Shown piece after piece: positions 1 through 8,331 of a stretch of 64,000 nucleotides of DNA. Source of the DNA: CAVZCK01 sp963798805 (GTDB lineage Bacteria > Pseudomonadota > Alphaproteobacteria > Rhizobiales > Rhodomicrobiaceae); contig CAWCVC010000011.1 in assembly GCA_963798805.1 (NCBI GenBank), positions 682,001-746,000 of the forward strand, written 5' to 3'. The notes under the pieces are model-generated. The model saw only the letters and a program-made list of their open reading frames with translations, was not told the DNA's origin and made no database searches. The stretch's first letter is position 1. Every line of letters starts with the position of its first letter. Both the position numbers and the translations under genes were made by a program.

Positions 1-218
1 AGAGTCTGGCTGACCGGCGGGTTTTCGGCCGGCGTTTTGTTGTAACTGCCCAGAAATAGCAGGAGTACGATGCCCACCGCGATCGTCGCCAGGATTGTCG
101 AGATGAGCATGACCCAGAAGGTGAACGGTCTTGAGCTCGCCTGTCTCGCTTTGGTTTCGGACAACTCCGGCCCCCCGGGATGATCAACCCGGCTTTCGTT
201 TCTGCTTGTCTCGCTCAT
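1..218 (-). CDS. Partial small single-pass membrane protein
   Basis: The reading frame starts at an ATG at 218 preceded by a good GGAGG ribosome site and runs off the left edge. The first ~33 residues are polar (MSETSRNESRV...), followed by one hydrophobic helix (FWVMLISTILATIAVGIVLL) and then a polar segment rich in Pro and Asn. This predicts a short protein with a cytoplasmic N-terminus and one inner-membrane helix. I do not recognise the family. It lies upstream of, and on the same strand as, genes outside the window, so operon membership cannot be judged. Confidence 0.6.
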   Translation of the reverse strand, partial: MSETSRNESRVDHPGGPELSETKARQASSRPFTFWVMLISTILATIAVGIVLLLFLGSYNKTPAENPPVSQT

Positions 219-310
219 GTCGCCTCCGTCGCCATCAACGAGGCTAAAACCCGCCGCCCGCTTCGGTTCCCTTGGGGTGCAACGCCCACGCCGCTGACAG
301 CCGCTCGACC

Positions 311-1420
311 TCACGCTGCGCCGACAGAAACGGCCACCGCCTTGCCAATATGCTGCCCCTCCAGCCGGTTCAGCAGGAGCAGAAACACGGCGGTCTCCTC
401 GCTCGTCAGCCCCTCCAAATCGTCGCTCAGCGTTTCCCGGATTTCACGCTTCAGGTACTCGACCAGGCTGCCATCGAGATAGGAGTTCAGGATTTCCGGG
501 TGAATATAGGAGGAGCGGCAGACCGCTGGCGTGTTACCGAGCTGGCTGGCGACCTTCTTGACCGCGGCGGTGATGTTGCGCCGCGCGGCGGCTTTCGAAT
601 CGATCTTCTCGAATTCGCTGAGCGCCCAGGCTGCGAGAACCGTACCGGCCCAGGTCCGAAAATCCTTGGCGGTGAAATGCTCGCCGCCGCCGATATCCTG
701 CAAATAGTCGTTTACGTCGCCGGAATCGACGACCTGGGGGCCGCCTTCCTCGTCGATATATTGAAACAGCTCCTGACCGGGCAGCTCCTGCAATTGCTGG
801 ATGACCCGGGCGGCGCGGCGGTCGGTCAGCTCGACCACGCGACGCTTGCCGCTCTTGCCGACAAAGTCGAATTCCAGCGTGGTGCCGTGAACCTCGACAT
901 GACGGTTACGCAATGTGGTCAGTCCGTAGCTGTGATTCTCCTTGGCATAGGCGCGGTTGCCGACGCGGATCAGCGTCGTCTCGAGAAGCCTGACGACGGT
1001 CGCCAGGACGGCGCGCCGCTCAAGCCGCCTGCGTCTCATATCTTTGTCGACGGCACGGCGCATGGCGGGCAGAGCGCGGGCGAAGGCAAGCGTCCTTGCG
1101 AATTTCTCCTTGTCGCGGGTCTCCTGCCATTCGGGATGATAGCGGTATTGCTTTCGCCCACGGGCGTCACGGCCGGTCGCCTGGATATGGCCACGCGGAT
1201 TCGGGCAGATCCACACATTCGTCCAGGCCGGAGGGATGACAAGCGACTTGATACGCTTCAGGGTCCTCGGATCGGTGATCCGCTCGCCGCGCGTATCGTA
1301 ATAGCAAAAGCCTTTGCCCCGGCGTAGCCGGCGATAGCCGGATCGGTCGTCGCTGACATAGCGCAGACCGCTCTCTTCCGCTGAATGCACAAACTCGTTT
1401 TCTGGCGCGACCATATCCAT
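311..1420 (-). CDS. DNA topoisomerase IB (poxvirus/bacterial type)
   Basis: Relaxes supercoils by nicking one strand through a 3'-phosphotyrosyl link. The frame contains the type IB core: an N-terminal domain with the pattern ...YRRLRRGKGFCYYD and PPAWTNVWICPNPRGHIQATGRDARGRKQYRYH, a catalytic domain with GKSGK (active-site lysine region), KDFRTWAGT (arginine region) and the nucleophile region CRSSYIHP near the C-terminus. Length (~370 residues) fits bacterial TopIB, widespread in Rhizobiales. The frame stays open to a GTG at 1465, but the extra 15 residues look unconserved and the ATG at 1420 is preferred. It stands alone, followed at distance by the receiver/kinase pair on the same strand. 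Confidence 0.9.
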   Translation of the reverse strand: MDMVAPENEFVHSAEESGLRYVSDDRSGYRRLRRGKGFCYYDTRGERITDPRTLKRIKSLVIPPAWTNVWICPNPRGHIQATGRDARGRKQYRYHPEWQETRDKEKFARTLAFARALPAMRRAVDKDMRRRRLERRAVLATVVRLLETTLIRVGNRAYAKENHSYGLTTLRNRHVEVHGTTLEFDFVGKSGKRRVVELTDRRAARVIQQLQELPGQELFQYIDEEGGPQVVDSGDVNDYLQDIGGGEHFTAKDFRTWAGTVLAAWALSEFEKIDSKAAARRNITAAVKKVASQLGNTPAVCRSSYIHPEILNSYLDGSLVEYLKREIRETLSDDLEGLTSEETAVFLLLLNRLEGQHIGKAVAVSVGAA

Positions 1421-1513
1421 GCCGGTTAAGAACCGTCCAGCACGGAATCTGTTCCGGCACGACACAGGTGTCGTCTGAAAATCTTACGTCTGTGCTATGC
1501 CTACGATCCGGCC

Positions 1514-1867
1514 TTACATCCGGCCGGGGAGCGCCGCCTCGATCGCGTTGCGAACATCATCCGGCAGGCACGGTTTCGCCAGCAGCGTCGCGCCTTGGAG
1601 CTCAGGCCCGATATGAGCACGGGTATAGCCGGAAATTAGGGCAAATGGCACGCCCCGCTGCTTCAGCGTCTCGGCGATCGGCGTGCTACGATCGGATCCG
1701 AGGTTGACGTCGAGCAGCGCGAAATCGAACTCCTCGCTCTCGGCGAGCGCCAGACCGGTTTTCAGGTCATGCGCAGGCCCCACCACCGCCCCGCCGAGAT
1801 CTTCGACAGTTTGTGCGAGGTCATATGCGACGAGCACCTCGTCGTCTACAATCAAAATCCGTAACAT
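1514..1867 (-). CDS. Single-domain response regulator (REC)
   Basis: A stand-alone receiver domain of 117 residues. The acidic pair D8-D9, the phosphoacceptor D53 (FALLDVNLG), S79 (ALISGYT) and K98 (LLAKPC) are all in place, so phosphorylation should be possible. There is no output domain. The gene lies 54 bases downstream of, and on the same strand as, the large HWE sensor kinase, so the kinase is the obvious phosphodonor; such receivers often act as phosphate sinks or by protein binding. The function beyond phosphotransfer is inferred. Confidence 0.9.
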   Translation of the reverse strand: MLRILIVDDEVLVAYDLAQTVEDLGGAVVGPAHDLKTGLALAESEEFDFALLDVNLGSDRSTPIAETLKQRGVPFALISGYTRAHIGPELQGATLLAKPCLPDDVRNAIEAALPGRM

Positions 1868-1921
1868 GAAAATATCAGTCTGTCTGAGGCCGCCCGCTAC
1901 TTGAACGCAAGCGATTCTTAA

Positions 1922-4900
1922 TTAGTTCCTTCGATACCATTTTTCCGGCAGCCGCAGGTGACATATCAGCCCCGTCGGCTGAAAATCCACGGTTACTTCC
2001 GCTCCCAGTTGAGCGCGAACCACGTCGGCAATCACCATCGAGCCGAATCCCTTCTTGGGGGGTGGCTGGACGTTTTTGAGCCCGTGCTCACGCCAATTGA
2101 TCGTCAAGGCCGGAGCATCGCGCCTTGCGATGTCCCACTCCACCGTGAGCAGACCGGCCTCGACACTCAAAGCCCCGTATTTCGCGGCGTTGGTCGCAAG
2201 CTCATGAATTGCCAGCGATAATGACTGAGCGGCTTCGGGGACCAGCAGCACCTTGGGACCGGCTGTCGTTACGCGATCGCCGATCTCCTTGCTGTAAGGC
2301 GTCAGCTCGTTCTGAACGAGTTCTGCCAGATGCATTCCCGTCCATGAGCCGTTCGCCAGCGTGCTATGCGCCCGCGCCATCGCCTGAATGCGCGCCTCGA
2401 GATCGCGCTGGTATTCCCTGAGTGCGCGTGCGCTGCGGCCCGTCATCCGGACCATCGAGCTGACCGTCGCCAGGATGTTTTTGACCCGATGATCCAGTTC
2501 CGCCGAGATCACGCGCGTGCGTTCCTCGTCCTGTTTACGCTTGGTGATGTCGAGATTGAGCCCAGCCCAGGAAATGATTTCGCCGGCCTCGCTCCGAATT
2601 GGGCGCCCTAGCGCCAGAATGGTGTAGATGTTTCCGTCCTGACCTATATAGCGGTGCTCCCACTCCCAATTTCGGCCCTCGGCAACGCATCGCCGCCAGG
2701 CTTGACGTGTTTCCTCCGCGGTGCCGGGCTCCAGTGTTGCCTCCCAACCGCCGTTCCGGATCTCATCGAAAGTCCGGCCGACGAGATCGAGGAAAGATTG
2801 GCTGATATAAGTCAGCTTGCCGTCGGCGTCGCAGACCCAGACGCCGTAGGGGATGGATTTGCCGATCGTCTCGTATTGGGCAGTGCGCTCGATGAGCGCC
2901 TGCTCGGTTTTTTTCTGCGCCGTGATGTCCACGACGGCGGCATAGAAGCCGTCGAGCTCGCCGGAGGCATTGCGGCGCGGCGCGTAGGTGGTGAGCTTAA
3001 TCGGCTCCGAACCGTCGGGCCGTGGCACTGAGAGCTCGTAGCGCTGGCTGACGCCCCGCAGCACTTCGGCGATATAAGGCTTTGCTGTCCGGTAGGATTT
3101 TTCGCCCAGCAGGTCGCGGACATACATGCCCTCGACCTCGGCCGGGCTGCGGCCCCATTCGTGATAGGCATGATTGGTAAAAATATAGCGCTCGTCCGGC
3201 GAAATGATCGAAAGCTGCAGCGGCAGTGCGTCGGCAAGACCGCGAAGCTCGCGGCGCTCGGCTTCAACGGCTTCACGCGCCTGGTGCTTCTCGATGGCCA
3301 GCCAGAGCGTGTTGGCCACTGCCTCGAGGAAATGGACGTCGTCCACGGTGAAGTCGGCGGCGGCGTCGTGATGCGCGCCGAGTGCGCCCCAGGGGTTGAC
3401 GACCGGTCCGATGATTACGGTCATGCCGCATTTCACATTGTGATCCCGCAGCAGCGGCGGAATCGCAAAGCGCTTCTCCGAGGCGAAATCCTCGACGATG
3501 ACCGGACTTGCCCTTTGCAGGGCATAGTAGGCCTGCGACGTGCTCCTGGTGTCGAGCCTCGCGTGCCCGACGAGTCCATCGCTCCAGCCGATACCAGCGC
3601 GCAGAAGAAGGGTTTGGGCATCGGGGAGCAGTTGCAGCACTTTCACCATTTTCACGCCGAGATGGCGGGCGATATCGGCGACCGTTTTCTCCATCAGATC
3701 GTCGAGGGGATCTCCGGCAAGCGCCCTCCGGCCAAGCTCGGCGATCGCTTCCTGCTGCTTTTCGCGTCTTTGCGCACGGTCGGCGGCCTCGCGCAAAGCG
3801 GTCACGTCGGTAAAGGTGATGACGACGCCTTCGATCCTGTTGTCGGAGGTCCGGTATGGGTGTACCCGCCGTATGTAATCGTCGCCCTCGGCCCCGCGGA
3901 CCTCGGCCTCCATCGGCTGCAACCTCTCGAGAACGCGGCGGCAGTCGCTGAGCAGCCCAGGGTCGTCGACCCGCTGGGTCAGATCTTCGATCGAGCGACC
4001 AATGTCGCCATCGGCGATGCGCAGTAGGTCTTTGGTGGCCGACGTGAAGCGGCGGATGCGCAGCTCCGTATCGAGAAAGATCGTGGCGATCTGGGTCGAG
4101 GTCAGAAGATTGGAGAGGTCGTCGTTGGTCGCCTCCACCTCGCCGATCTTTTGTTCGAGCTGACTATTGACGCTCGCCAACTCCTCATTGAGGGATTGCA
4201 GTTCCTCGCGAGATGTCTCGAGCTCCTCATTTGCGGACTGCAGTTCCTCGTTCATGCTCATAATCTCCTCGTTGGAAGATTTGAGCTCTTCGTTGGCGCT
4301 CTCAATTTCCTCGATGGTCGACTGCAAATCCACCTTAGTCGCCTCCAGCTCGTATTCCAATTGGCGCACGAGCGACCCGTCCTCCGGAGCGGCCTCCTGC
4401 GTGCTTACGAGCGCGGCATGCCCCTCATGAGAATCGGGCGGCGCGGGAAGGTCCTCGAAATAGACGAGAATGTGGGGATCGGTTCCGCCGGGGAGGAAAA
4501 CAGGCTCGGCCGTTATTCGAACGCGGACGTCGCCCCCCTCGCGCCGGATGCCGCGTACGATGCCTTCCGACCGCTTCTGATCACGCAGCGCCTTTTGAAG
4601 CGTTATTCTGAGCTTGCTCCTGAGGCCGTCGAGAGCCATTGCGGGCAAGTCGGTGGTCGGCTCGCCGTTCGGGAAGTCGAGATAGTTGCGCACCGGCCCA
4701 TAGTAGTGCTGGGCCTCGAGGCGCCGGTTGACGAGGACGGATGCCGGCACAAAGCGGTCGAGCAAGATCTGCGTCGCCAGCTCCCCGCCCGGAATTTGAA
4801 GCGCCTCCGATATCTCACCTTGCCGTCTCACCACGCTGCGCTCATGCGCCGGGACAATCGGGAAACTGCCGTGGCTGAGTCGGGCGACTGCCGCGCGACG

Positions 4901-6304
4901 GTAAATACGGTGAGGCTTGGAGATCGGCTCGAACAGGCGGCCCGGCCGTTCGGCGGACTCGGCGGAGCCGAAAAACAGATAACCGTTCTCCGCCAAAGCA
5001 AAGTGAAACAGCTCGACAAGGCGTTGCTGAATGTTCGGCTCGAGATAGATCATCAGGTTCCGGCAGCTGATCAGATCGAGCTTGGAGAAGGGCGGATCGG
5101 AAATGATGTTCTGCGCGGCGAATACCACGGTCTCCCGCAGCCGTTTGTTGACCCGGTAATTGTCGCCATCCAGTTCGAAATATTTAGCCAGACTCGCCGC
5201 CGGAACGTCCGTCGCGATCGGCATTGGATAGACGCCAGCGCGTGCCGCGGCAATTGCACCCTCATTGATGTCCGTGGCGAAGATCTGGAGGTCGAGCGGC
5301 TTCCTGAGCTGATCGAGCCTGTCAAAAATGACCATCGCCAGCGTATAGGCCTCCTCCCCGCTGGCGCAGCCCGGAACCCAGGCCCGCAGCGGTGTTCCGA
5401 CCGCCTTACGCTCGACAAGCTGCGCGATCGCCTCGCAATCGAGCGCCGCCCATGCCTCCGGCTCGCGATAGAAGCGAGTCACCCCGATCAGCAGATCCTT
5501 GAAAAGCAGGTTCACTTCTTCGGGAGTCGTTTGCAGAAGCCGCACGTAGCTTTCCAGCGAGCCGATATGCTTCAGCCCCATGCGGCGGCGGATTCGCCGC
5601 TCCAGCGTGCCTGTCTTGTAGCTGTGAAAATCGTAGTTCGACTGGGCGCGCAGTAAGGTCAAGATCGTCTGAAAATGTTCCGGCTCGGTTTGCGCGAAGT
5701 CCGTCTCTCGCGGCGCCGTTTCGGATTTTGCGTTGCGGATAATGTCGATGAGTGCCCGGCCCATTTCTTCGGGCCGAAGCGCCAGGTCGGCGGCAATCGC
5801 GGCAACGGCGGAGTGCGGCTCGACGGCGGACGCCGATGCATCCTTGGCCTGAACGATGACGAGGCCGCCTGCAGCCTTGATCTCGCGGGCCCCGAGCGCT
5901 CCGTCCCCGCCGCCAAGAAGCACGCCGATCGCCCTCTCGCCCCGGACCTCGGCAAGCGAGCGGAAAAAGACGTCGATCGCCGCGCGACCGCCGCCGTTTT
6001 GGGACGGCCGATCGAGCAGCATGGCCTCGTCCGCCAAGACAAGCATTTTATCGGGCGGGAGAACATAAATGTTGTTCGGAGCGAGCGTCATGCCGGCTCT
6101 GGCACGCACAACCTGCAGACGCATATCCCGCGATATGAGCTGAGCCGTCAGAGGCCGATGGCCGCTGTCGAACTGCTGCTGAATGATGATAAAGGCCGCG
6201 CCGCTATCGTCGGGCAGGGCAGAGAGCAATTGACGGCACGCATCGCGACCGGTGGCCGAGACTCCAATCCCGACCACGGGACAGTCCGGTATTTTTGCGT
6301 CCAT
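1922..6304 (-). CDS. CheB-CheR-PAS-GAF-HWE hybrid sensor histidine kinase
   Basis: A 1,460-residue fusion. Order: CheB-like methylesterase domain (~1-190), CheR-like methyltransferase (~200-480, with VPGCASGEEAY as SAM motif), a long coiled coil of repeated SxNEEL units (~645-730), PAS (~740-850), GAF (~855-1005), two PAS domains (~1010-1255) and an HWE-family kinase (H-box LDHRVKN near 1268; N-box HELATNAAKYG; WREHG motif; G-box GFGSMV). It has no membrane segments, so it is predicted to be a cytosolic sensor. The CheB nucleophile Ser16 and an Asp (GGGDG, ~134) are present, but the usual VQHL histidine is replaced (IQQQ, Q43), so esterase activity is doubtful. Start ATG follows GGGGAGG. It is transcribed ahead of the receiver protein at 1514-1867, its likely partner. 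Confidence 0.92.
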   Translation of the reverse strand: MDAKIPDCPVVGIGVSATGRDACRQLLSALPDDSGAAFIIIQQQFDSGHRPLTAQLISRDMRLQVVRARAGMTLAPNNIYVLPPDKMLVLADEAMLLDRPSQNGGGRAAIDVFFRSLAEVRGERAIGVLLGGGDGALGAREIKAAGGLVIVQAKDASASAVEPHSAVAAIAADLALRPEEMGRALIDIIRNAKSETAPRETDFAQTEPEHFQTILTLLRAQSNYDFHSYKTGTLERRIRRRMGLKHIGSLESYVRLLQTTPEEVNLLFKDLLIGVTRFYREPEAWAALDCEAIAQLVERKAVGTPLRAWVPGCASGEEAYTLAMVIFDRLDQLRKPLDLQIFATDINEGAIAAARAGVYPMPIATDVPAASLAKYFELDGDNYRVNKRLRETVVFAAQNIISDPPFSKLDLISCRNLMIYLEPNIQQRLVELFHFALAENGYLFFGSAESAERPGRLFEPISKPHRIYRRAAVARLSHGSFPIVPAHERSVVRRQGEISEALQIPGGELATQILLDRFVPASVLVNRRLEAQHYYGPVRNYLDFPNGEPTTDLPAMALDGLRSKLRITLQKALRDQKRSEGIVRGIRREGGDVRVRITAEPVFLPGGTDPHILVYFEDLPAPPDSHEGHAALVSTQEAAPEDGSLVRQLEYELEATKVDLQSTIEEIESANEELKSSNEEIMSMNEELQSANEELETSREELQSLNEELASVNSQLEQKIGEVEATNDDLSNLLTSTQIATIFLDTELRIRRFTSATKDLLRIADGDIGRSIEDLTQRVDDPGLLSDCRRVLERLQPMEAEVRGAEGDDYIRRVHPYRTSDNRIEGVVITFTDVTALREAADRAQRREKQQEAIAELGRRALAGDPLDDLMEKTVADIARHLGVKMVKVLQLLPDAQTLLLRAGIGWSDGLVGHARLDTRSTSQAYYALQRASPVIVEDFASEKRFAIPPLLRDHNVKCGMTVIIGPVVNPWGALGAHHDAAADFTVDDVHFLEAVANTLWLAIEKHQAREAVEAERRELRGLADALPLQLSIISPDERYIFTNHAYHEWGRSPAEVEGMYVRDLLGEKSYRTAKPYIAEVLRGVSQRYELSVPRPDGSEPIKLTTYAPRRNASGELDGFYAAVVDITAQKKTEQALIERTAQYETIGKSIPYGVWVCDADGKLTYISQSFLDLVGRTFDEIRNGGWEATLEPGTAEETRQAWRRCVAEGRNWEWEHRYIGQDGNIYTILALGRPIRSEAGEIISWAGLNLDITKRKQDEERTRVISAELDHRVKNILATVSSMVRMTGRSARALREYQRDLEARIQAMARAHSTLANGSWTGMHLAELVQNELTPYSKEIGDRVTTAGPKVLLVPEAAQSLSLAIHELATNAAKYGALSVEAGLLTVEWDIARRDAPALTINWREHGLKNVQPPPKKGFGSMVIADVVRAQLGAEVTVDFQPTGLICHLRLPEKWYRRN

Positions 6305-6498
6305 AACCTCCCCAAATATAGCCCGACCGGAATTCGTCGTCCCACCGCAATTGAGGCAATTGGATCAGCTCACTCTGCCATCTTCGGCCGGTGGCTGCCA
6401 GGGGCGAAATCGACCTTGCCGCTATGGTCAGCGAACCGACCGGGAGGTTTTCAGGACGTTAAGTTTAGGGCCCGAATCGGATCTGATTATATCTTCAG

Positions 6499-6523
6499 GG
6501 AACCTCGGCGTTTGCGGTTTGTT
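6499..6523 (+). promoter_or_regulatory. Candidate EcfG-type stress promoter
   Basis: GGAAC followed after 16 bases by TGTT, close to the alphaproteobacterial EcfG consensus GGAAC-N16/17-CGTT, about 30 bases upstream of the DUF1328 start codon. Small DUF1328 membrane proteins are often stress-controlled in this class. Inference only. Confidence 0.4.
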
Positions 6524-6552
6524 TGTCATTTTAAACTTGGTAGGAGGCATTT

Positions 6553-6723
6553 ATGGGTAATCTGCTTTATTGGGCGGTCATATTTCTTATCATTGCAATT
6601 ATCGCCGGCGTCTTCGGCGCGGGCGGAGTTGCGGGCACGGCGTCATCGGCTGCGTCCTTGCTGTTCTGGGTCGCGATCATCTTGTTCGTCGTTTCTCTGC
6701 TCGCGGGACTGCTGAGACGATAG
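6553..6723 (+). CDS. DUF1328 family small membrane protein
   Basis: A 56-residue protein starting at an ATG behind TAGGAGG. It consists of two hydrophobic helices (LLYWAVIFLIIAIIAGVFG and SLLFWVAIILFVVSLLAGLL) joined by a Gly/Ala-rich turn GAGGVAGTASSAA, and ends in RR. This is the typical DUF1328 (YtjA) layout. The biochemical role of the family is unknown; it is commonly seen among envelope-stress and general-stress genes. Here it sits 24 bases upstream of the YihY-family gene, and the upstream GGAAC-type promoter suggests stress induction. Confidence 0.85.
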   Translation: MGNLLYWAVIFLIIAIIAGVFGAGGVAGTASSAASLLFWVAIILFVVSLLAGLLRR

Positions 6724-6747
6724 ACGGGAGGCTGCGGCCACCGGACC

Positions 6748-7746
6748 ATGCAGCAGAAAACCAAGAGACGCCTGCTGACCGCTTTGGGATTGATCGTAGC
6801 GGGGGTCCTGGCGGGAAACGCATTCACTGAACCGCACCGGCGCATCAAAAGTTGGGCGGACGGCCTTATGCGCCGTCTGCTCTTTCAGTCCAAGAAGGAG
6901 AGCGTACGGACCGAATCGCGCTCGACCGCGTCGCTGGCGACAGACTTGGCGCATTCGGTCTACAGCCGGTTCATGAGCCACAACGTGATGAGCGTGGCGG
7001 CTTCGAGCAGCTTCTACATGGTGCTGGCCATTTTTCCAGGGCTTGCGGCGCTCGTCGCCCTCTACGGTTTTCTCGGCGACCCAGCGGATATCGAAACCTT
7101 CGTCGCCTCTATGCCGAACATCATCCCCCATGATGTCATTGGTCTCGTCCAGGGTTTCCTGCAACGGCTGATCTCGCGGCCGAGCACCAATCTCTACACA
7201 TTCATCATCGGTCTCATCATCGCGATGTGGAGCGCCAACGCCGCGACCAAGTCGCTGATCGAAGCGCTCAATGTCGTCTACGAGCGGCGGGAAGAGCGCT
7301 CTTTCCTCAAGATCAACCTGATCGCCACGATCATGACGCTGACCTCCATCGCCTTCCTGATCGTCGCGATCAACATCATGATCCTGCCGGTCTGGGATTG
7401 GCTGATCGACACCTTCGGCATCGGCATTTTGAGACTGCGCTGGATCGCGTTGTTGTTCGCGGTCCAAGTGCTCATTTCAGCGCTCTACTACTTCGCGCCC
7501 TGTGGGCATCAGAAACATTTCCATCTGCTGACCGCCGGCGCATCGCTCGCGGCGATCTCCTGGGTGGTGATGTCGATGGGATTTACCGCCTATCTCACCA
7601 ATTTCGCCAATTACTCGATCACCTACGGTTCGCTCGGAGCGGCGGCGATCTTCATGACCTGGCTCTGGCTGACAGTGATGGTCTTGCTCATCGGCGCCGA
7701 AGTCGATGCTGCGCTGGAGCGCCTTGGCGCCGAAGAGGCGGATTGA
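6748..7746 (+). CDS. YihY/virulence factor BrkB family membrane protein
   Basis: 332 residues with about six membrane helices after a basic cytoplasmic N-terminal stretch. Hallmarks of the family are visible: SFYMVLAIFPGLAALVALYG in the first helix, GLIIAMWSANAATKSLIEALNVVYE, and near the C-terminus YGSLGAAAIFMTWLWLTVMVLLIGAEVDA. The family was once called RNase BN by mistake; it is now seen as an inner-membrane protein of unclear transport function. It follows the DUF1328 gene closely and probably shares its transcript. The N-terminal helix (TALGLIVAGVLAGNAF) is an addition to the usual domain. Confidence 0.9.
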   Translation: MQQKTKRRLLTALGLIVAGVLAGNAFTEPHRRIKSWADGLMRRLLFQSKKESVRTESRSTASLATDLAHSVYSRFMSHNVMSVAASSSFYMVLAIFPGLAALVALYGFLGDPADIETFVASMPNIIPHDVIGLVQGFLQRLISRPSTNLYTFIIGLIIAMWSANAATKSLIEALNVVYERREERSFLKINLIATIMTLTSIAFLIVAINIMILPVWDWLIDTFGIGILRLRWIALLFAVQVLISALYYFAPCGHQKHFHLLTAGASLAAISWVVMSMGFTAYLTNFANYSITYGSLGAAAIFMTWLWLTVMVLLIGAEVDAALERLGAEEAD

Positions 7747-7769
7747 CGATAACAATAATGCGTAACAAG

Positions 7770-7803
7770 AGAGCGCCGCCCTGGCGTGGCCAAGGGGCGC
7801 TCT
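7770..7803. terminator. Hairpin between convergent genes
   Basis: AGAGCGCC and GGCGCTCT form a strong stem, extended inwards by CCCTGG/CCAAGG, between the convergent yihY-family and DUF883-like genes. No clear U-tract follows, so it may be a weak bidirectional terminator. Confidence 0.5.
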
Positions 7804-7847
7804 TCTGCGTATCGGCGAAGGTGCCGGCGATGTCCTTTACGGATAGG

Positions 7848-8102
7848 TTAGCGCTTCAGGATCGCGCCTAGCACGAAGCCGATCGCGACTGCACCTGCGA
7901 GCGTCGCCAGCGGATATTCACGCACCGACTCGTCGACCTTTTCGACGGCACGGTCTGAGTAATCACGAACGGCCTTGCCGGCCTGCTTCGCGCGTTCGGA
8001 GACCATCTCCCCGGCTTCGTTGAGCTTCTCCTGGGCGCGATCCGCGTACTCCGACGCCTTACCTTTCGCGTTCTCCATCGAGGTATTGGAACCATAAGCC
8101 AT
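7848..8102 (-). CDS. DUF883/ElaB-YqjD-like membrane-anchored protein
   Basis: 84 residues: a charged amphipathic helical region (ENAKGKASEYADRAQEKLNE...) with regularly spaced K/E/A residues, followed by one C-terminal membrane helix (LATLAGAVAIGFVLGAIL) ending in KR. This is the ElaB/YqjD arrangement; Escherichia coli relatives are inner-membrane, stationary-phase proteins that bind ribosomes. The start ATG has an AGGAG site. An EcfG-like promoter lies upstream on the same strand. Function here is inferred from the family only. Confidence 0.8.
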   Translation of the reverse strand: MAYGSNTSMENAKGKASEYADRAQEKLNEAGEMVSERAKQAGKAVRDYSDRAVEKVDESVREYPLATLAGAVAIGFVLGAILKR

Positions 8103-8134
8103 GTCATTCTCCTAAGCGGTGGTTTGTCCAAATA

Positions 8135-8159
8135 AACGTTCCGTCGTCTGGAAGGTTCA
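8135..8159 (-). promoter_or_regulatory. Candidate EcfG-type stress promoter
   Basis: Read on the minus strand: TGAAC, 16 bases, CGTT, a one-mismatch fit to the EcfG consensus, ~33 bases upstream of the DUF883-like start. With the similar site at 6499 it suggests a small stress-induced gene group. Confidence 0.45.
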
Positions 8160-8331
8160 AGCTGGCTCGAAAGGTTTTGAAGTCGCGCGCAGTGCTCCCA
8201 CATAAAAGTGCGGCGGTGGAAATGCCGCTCCAGGCTCTACGATACGCAGAAGCGAACAGGCCGCTGGATTATGCGGCGCGCCATTGCTACAACGGGCGCG
8301 AAATCGGAATTCAAGCCTCAAGTCGAGACCC

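Noticed and set aside
4151..5656. 501-codon plus-strand frame inside the sensor kinase gene
   Set aside because: Exact shadow of the CheR/coiled-coil coding region on the other strand.
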